Translations under genes and position numbers: made by a program | DNA from: Candidatus Jettenia sp. | GTDB lineage: Bacteria; Planctomycetota; Brocadiia; Brocadiales; Brocadiaceae | Direction of reading: 5' to 3' | Assembly: GCA_021650895.1 (NCBI GenBank) | Contig: CP091278.1 | Location: 3,005,659-3,069,658, forward strand | Length of the DNA stretch: 64,000 nt | Notes under the pieces: model-generated | Seen by the model: the letters and a program-made list of their open reading frames with translations, nothing else | What the model was told of the DNA's origin: nothing | Database searches by the model: none | In this document: piece after piece, positions 37,280-46,921 of the stretch | Layout: every line of letters begins with the position of its first letter | How positions within the stretch are numbered: the stretch's first letter is position 1

Positions 37280-37567
37280 ATGCCGATGGCAAGAGAACAT
37301 GTTTCTATTCATGGTAAGGTTCAAGGTGTGTTTTTTCGCGCTTCCGCAAAAGATACGGCTCATCTTTTCGGTGTTAAGGGATGGATTAAGAATTGCTTTG
37401 ATGGCAGCGTTGAAGCCGTTTTTGAAGGTGAAAAAGAAGCAGTCGATAGTGTTGTGAATTGGTGTAGAAAAGGACCTCCTGGCGCTTTAGTTACCAGTAT
37501 AGATGTGGAAAAAGAAAAATATTTGGGTGAATTTAACGATTTCTCAATAGTTTACTCGCATGCTTGA
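37280..37567 (+). CDS. acyP: Acylphosphatase
   Basis: 95 residues matching the whole acylphosphatase fold: IHGKVQGVFFRASAKDTA holds the phosphate-binding loop with the catalytic arginine, VKGWIKNCFDGSVEAVFEG the catalytic asparagine. It hydrolyses acyl phosphates such as carbamoyl or acetyl phosphate. Its 3' end overlaps the DUF167 gene by 8 bp. A GGGAGGA ribosome binding site precedes the start. Confidence 0.92.
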   Translation: MPMAREHVSIHGKVQGVFFRASAKDTAHLFGVKGWIKNCFDGSVEAVFEGEKEAVDSVVNWCRKGPPGALVTSIDVEKEKYLGEFNDFSIVYSHA

Positions 37568-37853
37568 TATCACTCCAACAAATTCTGGTGTTATCCTGTC
37601 TGTTCGGACTCAACCCAGATCAAGTAAAAATCGTATTATTGGTGAATACGGAGGACGTTTAAAGTTAGCTGTCACCGCTATAGCTGAAAAGGGTAAAGCA
37701 AATAAAGCTGTAATTGAATTGTTAGCGGATGCATTCCGTGTTCATGAATCTTCCATACATATTATTTCAGGCGAATCCTCCAGGGACAAGAGATTAATGA
37801 TTGAAGGATTAACCCCTGAAGACTTAAAATCCTTGTTAAATCATCAATCTTAA
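37560..37853 (+). CDS. DUF167 / YggU-family protein
   Basis: 97 residues with the family pattern VRTQPRSSKNRIIGEYGGRLKL, AEKGKANKAVIELLAD, ISGESSRDKRL. The role of this small alpha/beta protein is unknown. It overlaps acyP and is followed by ileS after 17 bp, so the three are likely one transcript. Confidence 0.88.
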   Translation: MLDITPTNSGVILSVRTQPRSSKNRIIGEYGGRLKLAVTAIAEKGKANKAVIELLADAFRVHESSIHIISGESSRDKRLMIEGLTPEDLKSLLNHQS

Positions 37854-37870
37854 GGAAATCACCCATCTCA

Positions 37871-40678
37871 ATGGATTATAAAAAGACGCTGAATTTACCT
37901 ACCACAAAATTTCCTATGAAGGCAAATCTCCTCGAAAAAGAGCCTGAAATTCAAAAGAAATGGGAAAAAGAGCAACTCTATAAAGAGGTACGCAATACAC
38001 GTGCAGGCAAGGAGAAATATATACTGCACGACGGGCCTCCTTATCCTACGGGTGAATTACACATCGGTACCGGTTTAAATAAGATATTAAAGGACTTTAT
38101 TATCCGCTTTTATACCATGAGAGGTTATGATGCACCGTATGTTCCTGGTTGGGATTGTCACGGGCTGCCTATTGAACATCGTGTAATGCAAGAGGTTGGG
38201 GCAGAAATTAAAAACTTAACGAAACCAGAAATAAGGAAAAAATGTAAAAAATATGCGGAAAAATTTGTAAAACTTCAAAAGGAACAGTTTAAGGCTTTAG
38301 GAGTAATGGGAGACTGGGAACATCCATATTTAACATTCAATCCTCAATATGAGGCTGGCGTTATTGAAGTTTTTGAAAAACTGGTAAAAAGAGGGTGTAT
38401 CTACAGGAGTCAAAAGCCTATCCATTGGTGTACCCGATGTCAAACAGCTCTTGCAGAAGCAGAACTTGAATATCGTAATGAGACGAGCCCCTCGATCTAT
38501 GTAAACTTTAAAATTACTGATAATGGTGTGAATAATCTATTAAAAGGCATTGATAGCGATGCTTTGTACGTTATGATATGGACGACAACACCGTGGACAC
38601 TTCCTGCAAATCTTGCTGTTGCGCTTCATCCGGAATACGAATATGCTGCCATTCGCTATATGAATCCAAGAACACAAAAGAAGGAAGTTTCTATCCTCGC
38701 TGATAAGAGGGTAGAATTTGTTATGTCTCTCTTAGGTATTCAGGGTTACGAATATCTTGGTAAGATACAGGGGGGGATATTGGAGGGTATAAAATACCAA
38801 CATCCTTTTCTGAAAAGAGTGGGTTCAATTGTGTTAGCAAATTATGTAACCTTATCAGATGGCACAGGGTGTGTTCATATAGCGCCCGGACATGGTCAAG
38901 AGGATTATCTTACGGGTATTAAATATCAGCTCCCTCCGCTAAGTCCCGTTAATGCGGTCGGTATATTTACCGACGAAGCGGGCGAATTTGCCGGACAAAA
39001 TATTAAAGAGGGAAATACCTCTATAATAAAAAAATTAGAGGATGGTGGGATATTGTTTTACAAAACAGATTTTACACATTCCTATCCTCACTGCTGGCGT
39101 TGTAAAGATCCTGTTATTTTTAGAGCAACAGAGCAATGGTTTGTAAATCTCGATCATAATAACTTGCGCCAGAGGATATTAGAAGAAATAAAGCAGGTTC
39201 AATGGATACCTTCCTGGGGTGAGAGCAGAATGGCAAAGATGATATCAGAGCGTCCAGATTGGTGTATCTCTCGGCAGAGGTCATGGGGTGTGCCAATTCC
39301 TGCCTTTTATTGTATTGATTGTGGTCAAGAGTTGATAAATGCCGATACAATACATTCTGTGAAAGATAAATTTGAGGCTGAAGGAGCTGATACATGGTTT
39401 TATAAAGATGTATCCTATTTTTTACCACCAGGTACTAAATGCTCTCAATGCGCAGGGATTCGGTTTGAGAAGGAAATGGATATCTTTGATGTCTGGTTTG
39501 AATCAGGATCAAGTCATCGTGCTGTTTTACAGAAACGTAGTGGCTTAGCATATCCAGCCGATCTATACCTTGAAGGGACAGATCAACATCGGGGGTGGTT
39601 TCAACTCTCATTACTTCCATCTGTTGGGGCATGGGATAAAGCTCCCTTCAAATCTGTGTTAACCCATGGGTTTGTTGTAGATGAAAAAGGCGAAAAGATG
39701 TCTAAATCTCTCGGAAACTTCATATCAGTTGAAGATACTTTAAAGGAATTTGGTGCAGATATTCTCAGACTGTGGACTTCCTCTATGGATTATCAAAATG
39801 ATATGAGTGTTTCCCATAATTTAATTGTTAGATGCTCAGATGCCTATAGGCGCATTCGCAATACATTCAGATATTTACTGAGCAATCTCTACGATTTTGA
39901 TCCTAAGGTAAACACCACATCTTACGAAGAATTATTAGAGATAGACCGATGGGCGCTTCATAAAACACAAGAGTTAATTAAGGACGTTACGTCAGCTTAC
40001 GAGTCTTTCCAATTTCACCGGGTATTTCACAATATCTACAATTTTTGTACTGTGGAAATGAGTGCTTTTTATTTGGATATCTTGAAGGATCGGTTATATA
40101 CCTTCGCGCAAAATTCAAAAGAGCGGCGTGCTGCACAGACGGTAATATACTATATCCTTCCAAATTTAGTAAAATTGTCTGCACCGATTATTGTCCATAC
40201 GGCTGAGGAGGCATGGTCTGCTATTATCCATAAAGACGAAGACGTATGGAGTATTCATTTAGCAACATTTCCTGACTATATTCCTGAATGGATAGATAAC
40301 TCTTTGCATGAGAAATGGGAAAAACTGATCAATATAAGAAGTGATGTGGCAAGAGAGCTTGAAAAGATGCGTTCCGCCAAGTTGATAGGCAACTCACTGG
40401 AAGCATCTGTCAATCTTTATCCGGAGAATGAAGAACTTTGGCAATTTCTCAAAAACTACGAGAATGAACTTCCTGCAGTATTTATTGTATCTGAGGTAAA
40501 ATTAGATAGGAATATTTCATCAAAAGCAGTGAAAGGGGAATTAACGAATGGTCTTTGGATAGAATGTAATGTGTCACAACATAAGAAGTGTGAAAGGTGT
40601 TGGAACTTCAGAGAAAGTGTGGGATTAAGCAAGGAGCATCCTACACTCTGTGGAAGGTGTATTACAGCACTTCAATAG
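37871..40678 (+). CDS. ileS: Isoleucyl-tRNA synthetase
   Basis: 935 residues, bacterial-type IleRS. The HIGH-equivalent reads YPTGELHIGTGLNKILKDF, the CP1 editing domain includes the Thr-rich WTTTPWTLPANLAV, and the catalytic loop is GEKMSKSLGNFIS. A C-terminal zinc finger has CERCWNFRE and CGRCITAL. It charges tRNA-Ile and edits Val. It starts 17 bp after the DUF167 gene and is convergent with holB. Confidence 0.95.
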   Translation: MDYKKTLNLPTTKFPMKANLLEKEPEIQKKWEKEQLYKEVRNTRAGKEKYILHDGPPYPTGELHIGTGLNKILKDFIIRFYTMRGYDAPYVPGWDCHGLPIEHRVMQEVGAEIKNLTKPEIRKKCKKYAEKFVKLQKEQFKALGVMGDWEHPYLTFNPQYEAGVIEVFEKLVKRGCIYRSQKPIHWCTRCQTALAEAELEYRNETSPSIYVNFKITDNGVNNLLKGIDSDALYVMIWTTTPWTLPANLAVALHPEYEYAAIRYMNPRTQKKEVSILADKRVEFVMSLLGIQGYEYLGKIQGGILEGIKYQHPFLKRVGSIVLANYVTLSDGTGCVHIAPGHGQEDYLTGIKYQLPPLSPVNAVGIFTDEAGEFAGQNIKEGNTSIIKKLEDGGILFYKTDFTHSYPHCWRCKDPVIFRATEQWFVNLDHNNLRQRILEEIKQVQWIPSWGESRMAKMISERPDWCISRQRSWGVPIPAFYCIDCGQELINADTIHSVKDKFEAEGADTWFYKDVSYFLPPGTKCSQCAGIRFEKEMDIFDVWFESGSSHRAVLQKRSGLAYPADLYLEGTDQHRGWFQLSLLPSVGAWDKAPFKSVLTHGFVVDEKGEKMSKSLGNFISVEDTLKEFGADILRLWTSSMDYQNDMSVSHNLIVRCSDAYRRIRNTFRYLLSNLYDFDPKVNTTSYEELLEIDRWALHKTQELIKDVTSAYESFQFHRVFHNIYNFCTVEMSAFYLDILKDRLYTFAQNSKERRAAQTVIYYILPNLVKLSAPIIVHTAEEAWSAIIHKDEDVWSIHLATFPDYIPEWIDNSLHEKWEKLINIRSDVARELEKMRSAKLIGNSLEASVNLYPENEELWQFLKNYENELPAVFIVSEVKLDRNISSKAVKGELTNGLWIECNVSQHKKCERCWNFRESVGLSKEHPTLCGRCITALQ

Positions 40679-40705
40679 TTAATAAAAGAATATTTATCGG
40701 AGTTG

Positions 40706-41746
40706 TTATACGTTCGTTCTGTTGCCGAATTGGATCTGAAGTATTTTTGTTATCATATTTTCAACTAATAAAGCAATGTTGGCATTGTAATCAAGATATT
40801 CAAGCGATGCCTTAATTACCTTAACAATGCTGAATAATGCATCTTCCGATAAGAATCTGCTTTTGCATAGTAACTCATCTCTCCTGTCGATATAGTAAAT
40901 AGGTAATTCGGAATTATCTAACTTACAGACAAGTAAATCACGATAATAGAGAAGAAATAAGAGAATAAGCTCTTTTATGTACGATCGCTTCTCTTCTAAT
41001 GTATCTAAATCCTGAATATGCCATTCGTTGAATAGTTCTTTTGAAAAGGCTAGATTATCATCAATTTCTAATCTCAAAACCTTGTCAATAAACCAATTTC
41101 TCTTCTCAATGGCATTCGTATGAGAGAGTAACATGGCTCTCTCTATACTACCATTGGATAAGTAAGCTAATCGTTCTGCCTGCCTGTTATCTAATTGAAA
41201 ACTATTTATAAGGATTTCTTTTACAGCAATTACTGATAAAGGGGAGAATCTCATTATTTGGCATCTTGAACGAATTGTTTCTTTAACAGATTCTAAAGAT
41301 GTTACGATTAACATAATAATAGCATACGATGGAGGTTCCTCTAAGGTTTTTAATAAACAATTAGATGCCTCTTCATTCATCTTATCGGCTGATTGGATAA
41401 TTACTATTTTATATTTCGATTCTAAAGGTTTAACGTTCAAGATATCCTGAAGATGTTTTAACTGTTCTATTTTAATTACCCTACTGTTTTTTTCAGGAAG
41501 TATCAGAAATAAATCTGAAAAATTATCCTTAGAGATTCTTTGGCAGTAACTGCAGGTATCGCATGCATCTCCACGTGAATTTTGGCAAAAAATTGCCTTC
41601 GCCAATTCTTTAGAGAATAGTGTTTTACCAATACCTTCCTGACCTACAAAAATATAAGCGTGTGCAAGGCGGTTCTTTATGATAGCATTTTGAAATAACT
41701 CTATAATGCGGTTTTGACAAGATATGGTTTTAAAGGACATGAGCAA
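40706..41746 (-). CDS. holB: DNA polymerase III delta-prime subunit
   Basis: 346 residues of the clamp-loader AAA+ fold. It has a P-loop-like VGQEGIGKTLFSKEL, a zinc-binding knuckle (CQNSRGDACDTCSYC) and the SRC motif in IRSRCQIMRFSPL. The C-terminal collar region is present. It would load the sliding clamp with tau/gamma and delta. It is convergent with ileS and 73 bp downstream of the lipoyl-protein gene on the same strand. Confidence 0.85.
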   Translation of the reverse strand: MLMSFKTISCQNRIIELFQNAIIKNRLAHAYIFVGQEGIGKTLFSKELAKAIFCQNSRGDACDTCSYCQRISKDNFSDLFLILPEKNSRVIKIEQLKHLQDILNVKPLESKYKIVIIQSADKMNEEASNCLLKTLEEPPSYAIIMLIVTSLESVKETIRSRCQIMRFSPLSVIAVKEILINSFQLDNRQAERLAYLSNGSIERAMLLSHTNAIEKRNWFIDKVLRLEIDDNLAFSKELFNEWHIQDLDTLEEKRSYIKELILLFLLYYRDLLVCKLDNSELPIYYIDRRDELLCKSRFLSEDALFSIVKVIKASLEYLDYNANIALLVENMITKILQIQFGNRTNV

Positions 41747-41819
41747 ATTTGTTTGAAGGCAAAAGTCTTATAAATTGATAAGTGAAATAAGAGATGGTAT
41801 ATAGCTATTTAGTAGAAAA

Positions 41820-42158
41820 CTAATCTTCTTCCTCCTCATAATCATAATCTTCATCCTCCTCTTCGTTATCTTCATCATCATCTTCTTCCTCCTCTTCTTC
41901 TTCCTCCTCCTCTTCCTCCTCTGTTTCAAGTATAGCCATAATATCACCTACTTTTACGACATCCCCTTCCTGGGCAAGTACTTCAACCAGTCTTCCAGAT
42001 ACTGGGGCTGTAACATTGAAAGTTGTTTTTTCTGTAATCATTTCAACGAGGTCTTCGCCCTCTTCAACTTCCTCGTCCTCTTCTACATACCAAAAAGAAA
42101 CAGTTGCTTCATCTCCGTTATCCCCTTCCACTTCGGGTAATTCTACTTCAACTCTCAT
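41820..42158 (-). CDS. Stand-alone lipoyl/biotinyl-domain protein with a polyacidic tail
   Basis: 112 residues. The first 78 form one biotinyl/lipoyl carrier domain like the N-terminal domain of 2-oxo-acid dehydrogenase E2 subunits. The candidate modified lysine is Lys44 in MITEKTTFNV (E2 lipoyl turns read TDKA), and the second half is SGRLVEVLAQEGDVVKVGD. The last 34 residues are almost only Glu and Asp. No E2 catalytic domain, E1 or E3 is nearby, so this is a carrier without its complex. The acidic tail may mediate docking. Whether the lysine carries lipoate or biotin is unknown. A ribosome binding site (AAGGAGAA) precedes the start. Confidence 0.75.
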   Translation of the reverse strand: MRVEVELPEVEGDNGDEATVSFWYVEEDEEVEEGEDLVEMITEKTTFNVTAPVSGRLVEVLAQEGDVVKVGDIMAILETEEEEEEEEEEEEEDDDEDNEEEDEDYDYEEEED

Positions 42159-43100
42159 AATCAGTTCTCCTTAATTATCAAAGCAATATTTCTGTAAAAC
42201 ATACCTAAATTTTCTTAAAGGATTTTTTATAGATTATAGATTAAGGAAATGAATTATACTTAACGATAATTTGGTTGTCAAGCATCAACGCAATAAATAA
42301 AATAACAAAAAAGAGACTGTTATTTACAAATTTTAATTTCTTAACTCTTTTGATAATATGGATATAAAATCGCTTGACTTGATTAAAAATATAGTTTAAA
42401 ATTTGATCCTTAATGAATGTTGCATAGTTATATCTTATGTTTTTGGAAGTAAATCATAGTAAGATATTTTTAACAGATTGAATCTTGAGGTTAACATTAT
42501 TATAGTTTTGTTAATGTTTACGATTTATTATACGCATTTAGTGTTAAATTAAGTAAAAAATAAGAAATTTGACCTAAGAAAATGTTACTCAGATATTAAA
42601 TATTAGTTAAAAAGTTGTAGAAATGAATAAAAAAATGGCGTATCAACGATTAGTATATTACCTTAGTTAGGAAAACGTTATTTTTTAGTTTTTAAATGTG
42701 CTGTTTTAGTCTGGTGATCGTTATATAAGACGGCCCTTATGGATCTGAAAGAAAAACTGCTTAATATATGCGATTTGGGTAATTCAATTAATCCAAGAAA
42801 TAAAGTGAACAGTTGGTATAGCTATAAATACATTATCTTGTTTCACTTATGTTGCTATATCATTTATAATTGTAATAGTGTATTCCAATATAACACTCAC
42901 TTTTTAAAAAGCATTTGCTGAAGATCCTATTATTCGTTTCTATTCCGTTCAAATCAATCATTTCACTTAGGTTACATTTCTTCCAAAAGTTTCATCTAAT
43001 TTCATTTTCTCATTCTTTATTTTTAATTATTGTATGTCACTACGAATGTTTTTCTACTATTATTTCTGGAGGATGAGCCTGTAATCGGCTCATAAATAAG
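42159..43100. other. Very AT-rich 0.9-kb region without a gene
   Basis: No supported coding sequence; the 60-codon frame at 42739-42921 has no ribosome binding site and random-looking composition. A good promoter-like pair on the plus strand, TTGACT at 42374-42379 and TAAAAT at 42397-42402 with 17 bp between, lies about 700 bp before rny. It would give a long leader or a separate non-coding RNA. GGAGGATGAGCC precedes rny. Confidence 0.5.
42374..42402 (+). promoter_or_regulatory. Possible sigma70-type promoter
   Basis: TTGACT, 17-bp spacer, TAAAAT. Each element differs from consensus at one position. The nearest downstream gene is rny, about 700 bp away. In such AT-rich DNA, chance matches are common. 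Confidence 0.35.
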
Positions 43101-44657
43101 ATGCAAATATTCCAATTACTGGTGTACCTCCTTCTTCCCGTATGTATTATTGCTGGATATTTTATCTGTATTATTGTATCCAAAAAGAAGCAATCAGCCA
43201 GTGAAAAGAGAATAAAAGAGCTTATTCTTGAATCACAGCGGGAAGCTGAAAAGATCAGGAAGGAAGCCGAATTGGCAGTAAAAGCAGAGCTATATCAACG
43301 CAGAGAGGCTTTTGAAAAAGAGACACAAGAGACCAAGATGGAGTTAAGGCAACAAGAAAAAAGGCTAAGTAAAAGAGAAGATAATCTGGAACGCAAAATG
43401 GAATTATTAACAAAGAAAGAGAGGTACATTGATACGCTTTCTGCCAATTTTGCTCTGAAAGAGAAAAAGTTAGATGAAAAAAGGTTAGAACTTGAAAATG
43501 CTATAGAAGAAGAGAATAAAGCCCTTCTTAAAATCTCTAATTTATCCAAAGATGATGCTGAAAAACTCCTCCTAAGCCGGTTAGAAAAAGAGCTCGATAT
43601 CAAATGTTCTGAATTAATTTCAAAGAAAATATCAGAAACAAAAGAAAATGCGGAACAAACCGCCATATCACTCATTAGTACTGCAATTCAACGTTGTGCT
43701 GCAACCCATACAGCTGAAAATATTGTAAGTGCGATTGAACTCCCGAATAATGAGATGAAAGGACGTATTATTGGACGAGAGGGAAGGAATATCCGTGCCT
43801 TTGAGAAGGCGACAGGGATTGATGTTATTGTAGATGATACTCCAGGCGTTATTGTGCTTTCCGGGTTCGATAGTGTTCGCCGGGAAATAGCAAGGCAATC
43901 GATGGAAAAATTGATTCTGGATGGAAGAATTCATCCAGCACATATTGAAGAAGTTGTTAAGGAAACAGAAAAAGAAATCGAACAAATTATTCAAGAAACT
44001 GGAAAACAAACTTGCTTTGAGTTAGGTATTCATAATGTTAATCCAGAATTGATAAAACTCCTTGGCAGGCTTAAATACAGAACTAGCTATGGGCAAAATC
44101 AGTTACAGCATTCAATTGAGGTTAGTAACCTTATGGGTATTATTGCAGGTGAATTAAAATTAGATGTCTCACTAGCAAAAAGATGTGGTCTTTTCCATGA
44201 TATTGGTAAGGCTATTGGGCCTGAAATGGAAGGTACCCATGCAGTTGCAGGTGCAGACCTGGCGAAACGCTATGATGAGAGGCCCGAAGTTGTTAATGCA
44301 ATTGCCGGACATCACGAGGAGGCACAAATTGAATCTGTTTATACGGTATTGGTAAGCGCAGCAGATGCTATTTCAGCGGGAAGGCCAGGTGCAAGGAGAG
44401 AAACCCTTGAAAAATACATTAAACGGCTCGAGAAACTTGAGAATATTGCAACTTCTTTTGGTGGTGTCGAGGGCGCTTATGCCATTCAAGCAGGAAGAGA
44501 AATACGGGTAATGGTGTGTCCTGAAAAGGTAAATGATAAAGTTGCTGCTAAGATGTGTTACGATATTGCCAAAGAAATTGAAGAACAACTGGAATATCCG
44601 GGGGAAGTTATCGTTACTGTTATTCGAGAGACACGATTTATTGAGCATGCGAAGTAG
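43101..44657 (+). CDS. rny: Ribonuclease Y
   Basis: 518 residues. An N-terminal transmembrane anchor (about 5-27) leads into a long coiled coil (about 30-200) of Lys/Glu/Arg. Next comes a KH domain ([19 protein letters not shown]) and an HD metal-dependent nuclease domain ([14 protein letters not shown], the HD pair). Size and order match RNase Y. It would start mRNA decay at the membrane. mnmG begins 9 bp after its stop. Confidence 0.93.
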   Translation: MQIFQLLVYLLLPVCIIAGYFICIIVSKKKQSASEKRIKELILESQREAEKIRKEAELAVKAELYQRREAFEKETQETKMELRQQEKRLSKREDNLERKMELLTKKERYIDTLSANFALKEKKLDEKRLELENAIEEENKALLKISNLSKDDAEKLLLSRLEKELDIKCSELISKKISETKENAEQTAISLISTAIQRCAATHTAENIVSAIELPNNEMKGRIIGREGRNIRAFEKATGIDVIVDDTPGVIVLSGFDSVRREIARQSMEKLILDGRIHPAHIEEVVKETEKEIEQIIQETGKQTCFELGIHNVNPELIKLLGRLKYRTSYGQNQLQHSIEVSNLMGIIAGELKLDVSLAKRCGLFHDIGKAIGPEMEGTHAVAGADLAKRYDERPEVVNAIAGHHEEAQIESVYTVLVSAADAISAGRPGARRETLEKYIKRLEKLENIATSFGGVEGAYAIQAGREIRVMVCPEKVNDKVAAKMCYDIAKEIEEQLEYPGEVIVTVIRETRFIEHAK

Positions 44658-44666
44658 TTCTACTCT

Positions 44667-46481
44667 ATGCATACAGATTTTGATGTAATCGTTGTCGGTG
44701 CAGGACATGCAGGTTGTGAAGCGGCCCTCGCATCTGCGCGCATGGGTATGAGTACCGCATTGTTTACGATAAATCTCGATACGATTGCACAAATGTCGTG
44801 TAACCCTGCTATCGGTGGACTTGCAAAAGGCCAGTTGGTCCGGGAGATCGATGCTCTTGGCGGAGAGATGGCTAAGATTATTGATGAGACAGGTATCCAA
44901 TTTCGTATGCTTAATACAAAGAAAGGCCCTGCCGTCCATTCTCCACGTGCCCAGGCCGATAAGAGAGACTACCAATTATTAATGAAAAAAAGATTGGAGA
45001 ACCAAAACAATCTTTTTTTGAAACAAGAGATTATTGATGATCTTATTGTTGATAATAAAAAAGTAAAAGGACTTATTGGCCAAAGTGGCATAAAGTATAG
45101 CGCAAAAGCGGTTATCCTTACCACAGGTACATTTTTAAAAGGTCTTATCCATATCGGTGAGTTTTCTACCTCTGGCGGAAGGAATGGGGAATTATCGTCT
45201 GAAAAATTATCGGACTCCCTACGGAAGATAGGCTTTGAAGTCGGGCGCCTCAAGACGGGTACCTCTCCGCGTCTCAATGGTCGTACTATCGATTATAAGA
45301 TACTTGTACCACAGGATGGAGATGAAAATCCTCATCCTTTTTCATTCTCAACGGAAAAGCTTGTTCGTCCTCAGGTCCCTTGTTATCTTACCTATACAAA
45401 TTCTCACACACATGAGATTGTTCTGTCGAATCTGGATCGCGCACCACTCTATACAGGGCAGATTCAATCTGTGGGACCGAGATACTGTCCATCCTTAGAG
45501 GATAAAGTCGTTCGTTTCTCAGGAAAAGAGCAGCATCAGGTATTTCTGGAGCCAGAAGGGCTGAATACATTTGAGGTCTATTGTAATGGGATATCCACCA
45601 GCATGCCTCATGATGTTCAAGAAGCAATCGTTCATTCTATTGCTGGTTTGGAATCTGCTGAGATCGTACGGTATGGCTATGCCATTGAATACGATTTTGT
45701 ACCGCCTGTTCAACTCCGGCCATCTTTGGAGACCAAGCTTATAGAAAACCTTTTCCATGCCGGTCAGATTAATGGAACTTCTGGTTATGAGGAAGCTGCT
45801 GCCCAGGGAATTATGGCAGGTATCAATGCTGTACTCAAGATACAAGGGAAAGAGTCTTTTATCTTGAGCCGTTCTGAAGCATATATTGGTGTACTAATCG
45901 ATGATCTGGTTACAAAAGGCACCCAAGAACCTTATCGAATGTTTACCTCTCGTGCTGAATATCGGCTTCTTCTGCGACAGGACAATGCAGATAGAAGGCT
46001 AATGAAATACGGGCATCAATACGGGCTTATTTCTGAGAAACAGTGGCATACATTACAGGAAAAAGAGCGAGCCATTACAGAGATGCTAACGTATATGGAT
46101 AAAAAAATGGTAGGACCGGATACTTTAGCAAAGATATTGAGTCGCCCAGGCCGGGATTTTGAGGATATACTTACACTAGATATATCGCTTAATGAAACAC
46201 AAATTTCAAAGGAAGTAAAAGAACAAATAGAAATTGAGGTAAAGTACAAAGGGTATATAGAACGTCAGCAAATCCAAATAGAAAAGTTCAAGAGAATGGA
46301 AGACTATAAGATTCCATCTTGTCTTGATTATCACAACATTTCTGAACTAAGAAAAGAAGCACGTCAAAAACTATCCCAAATTAGACCTATTTCTCTAGGG
46401 CAAGCCTTTCGTATTTCGGGTGTTTCCCCTGCTGATATTTCCATTCTCATGATTTATCTTACAGGAAAAATAAAAAAATAA
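44667..46481 (+). CDS. mnmG: tRNA uridine 5-carboxymethylaminomethyl modification enzyme MnmG
   Basis: 604 residues. The N-terminal FAD-binding motif is VVGAGHAGCEAALASARMG, the conserved CNPAIGGLAKGQLVREIDALGG follows, and the second signature GYEEAAAQGIMAGINA and the C-terminal helical MnmE-contact domain are present. With MnmE it builds the cmnm5 group at wobble U34. It is probably co-transcribed with rny. mnmE is not in the window. Confidence 0.95.
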   Translation: MHTDFDVIVVGAGHAGCEAALASARMGMSTALFTINLDTIAQMSCNPAIGGLAKGQLVREIDALGGEMAKIIDETGIQFRMLNTKKGPAVHSPRAQADKRDYQLLMKKRLENQNNLFLKQEIIDDLIVDNKKVKGLIGQSGIKYSAKAVILTTGTFLKGLIHIGEFSTSGGRNGELSSEKLSDSLRKIGFEVGRLKTGTSPRLNGRTIDYKILVPQDGDENPHPFSFSTEKLVRPQVPCYLTYTNSHTHEIVLSNLDRAPLYTGQIQSVGPRYCPSLEDKVVRFSGKEQHQVFLEPEGLNTFEVYCNGISTSMPHDVQEAIVHSIAGLESAEIVRYGYAIEYDFVPPVQLRPSLETKLIENLFHAGQINGTSGYEEAAAQGIMAGINAVLKIQGKESFILSRSEAYIGVLIDDLVTKGTQEPYRMFTSRAEYRLLLRQDNADRRLMKYGHQYGLISEKQWHTLQEKERAITEMLTYMDKKMVGPDTLAKILSRPGRDFEDILTLDISLNETQISKEVKEQIEIEVKYKGYIERQQIQIEKFKRMEDYKIPSCLDYHNISELRKEARQKLSQIRPISLGQAFRISGVSPADISILMIYLTGKIKK

Positions 46482-46921
46482 TTCTGTAAGGTTCTTATGG
46501 TATCTCTGTATAGAGATATTAATTGACATAGATAAATGAGGGTGTTATTATGCTTTCCATTTATCAGAGAAAATAACATCATTTTAGCCATATTATAGAT
46601 AACTTAGCTAGAAATACTCCAGTAATTATTCTTTTGTTACTCAATATCAACTTGATGTACAAGAATTTTTACTTTATGCAAGCGAGTTCAGGGTGGCATG
46701 GACAAACTCTGTTTGTCCGTGCTTGTTTCAATATCGGAGTGGAGAGGGAATATCATACACTGACAAACAAAGTTTGTCAGTGCCACCCCGGCTAAATAAT
46801 ACCTTGAGATGTAAGCTATTGCATACCATAATTCTATTGAATTTATCTATAGCTGTTTTCAGGCCTTTCTGAATATTTACAAAGAGAACGATGATAAGGA
46901 GCGTATTTTTCTACGGATTAA
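46482..46921. other. Intergenic region with a GGGTGGCA repeat element
   Basis: No gene. Its main feature is the palindromic element at 46691-46788; the rest is plain AT-rich sequence. Confidence 0.6.
46691..46788. repeat. GGGTGGCAC-bounded double-hairpin repeat, third copy
   Basis: It begins GGGTGGCATGGACAAAC and ends GTGCCACCC, with an internal palindrome near each end (GGACAAACTCTGTTTGTCC and CTGACAAACAAAGTTTGTCAG). The architecture is the same as 1045-1169, with a different central stretch. Confidence 0.65.

Noticed and set aside
42739..42921. 60-codon frame in the AT-rich gap before rny
   Set aside because: No ribosome binding site, composition typical of random AT-rich DNA.
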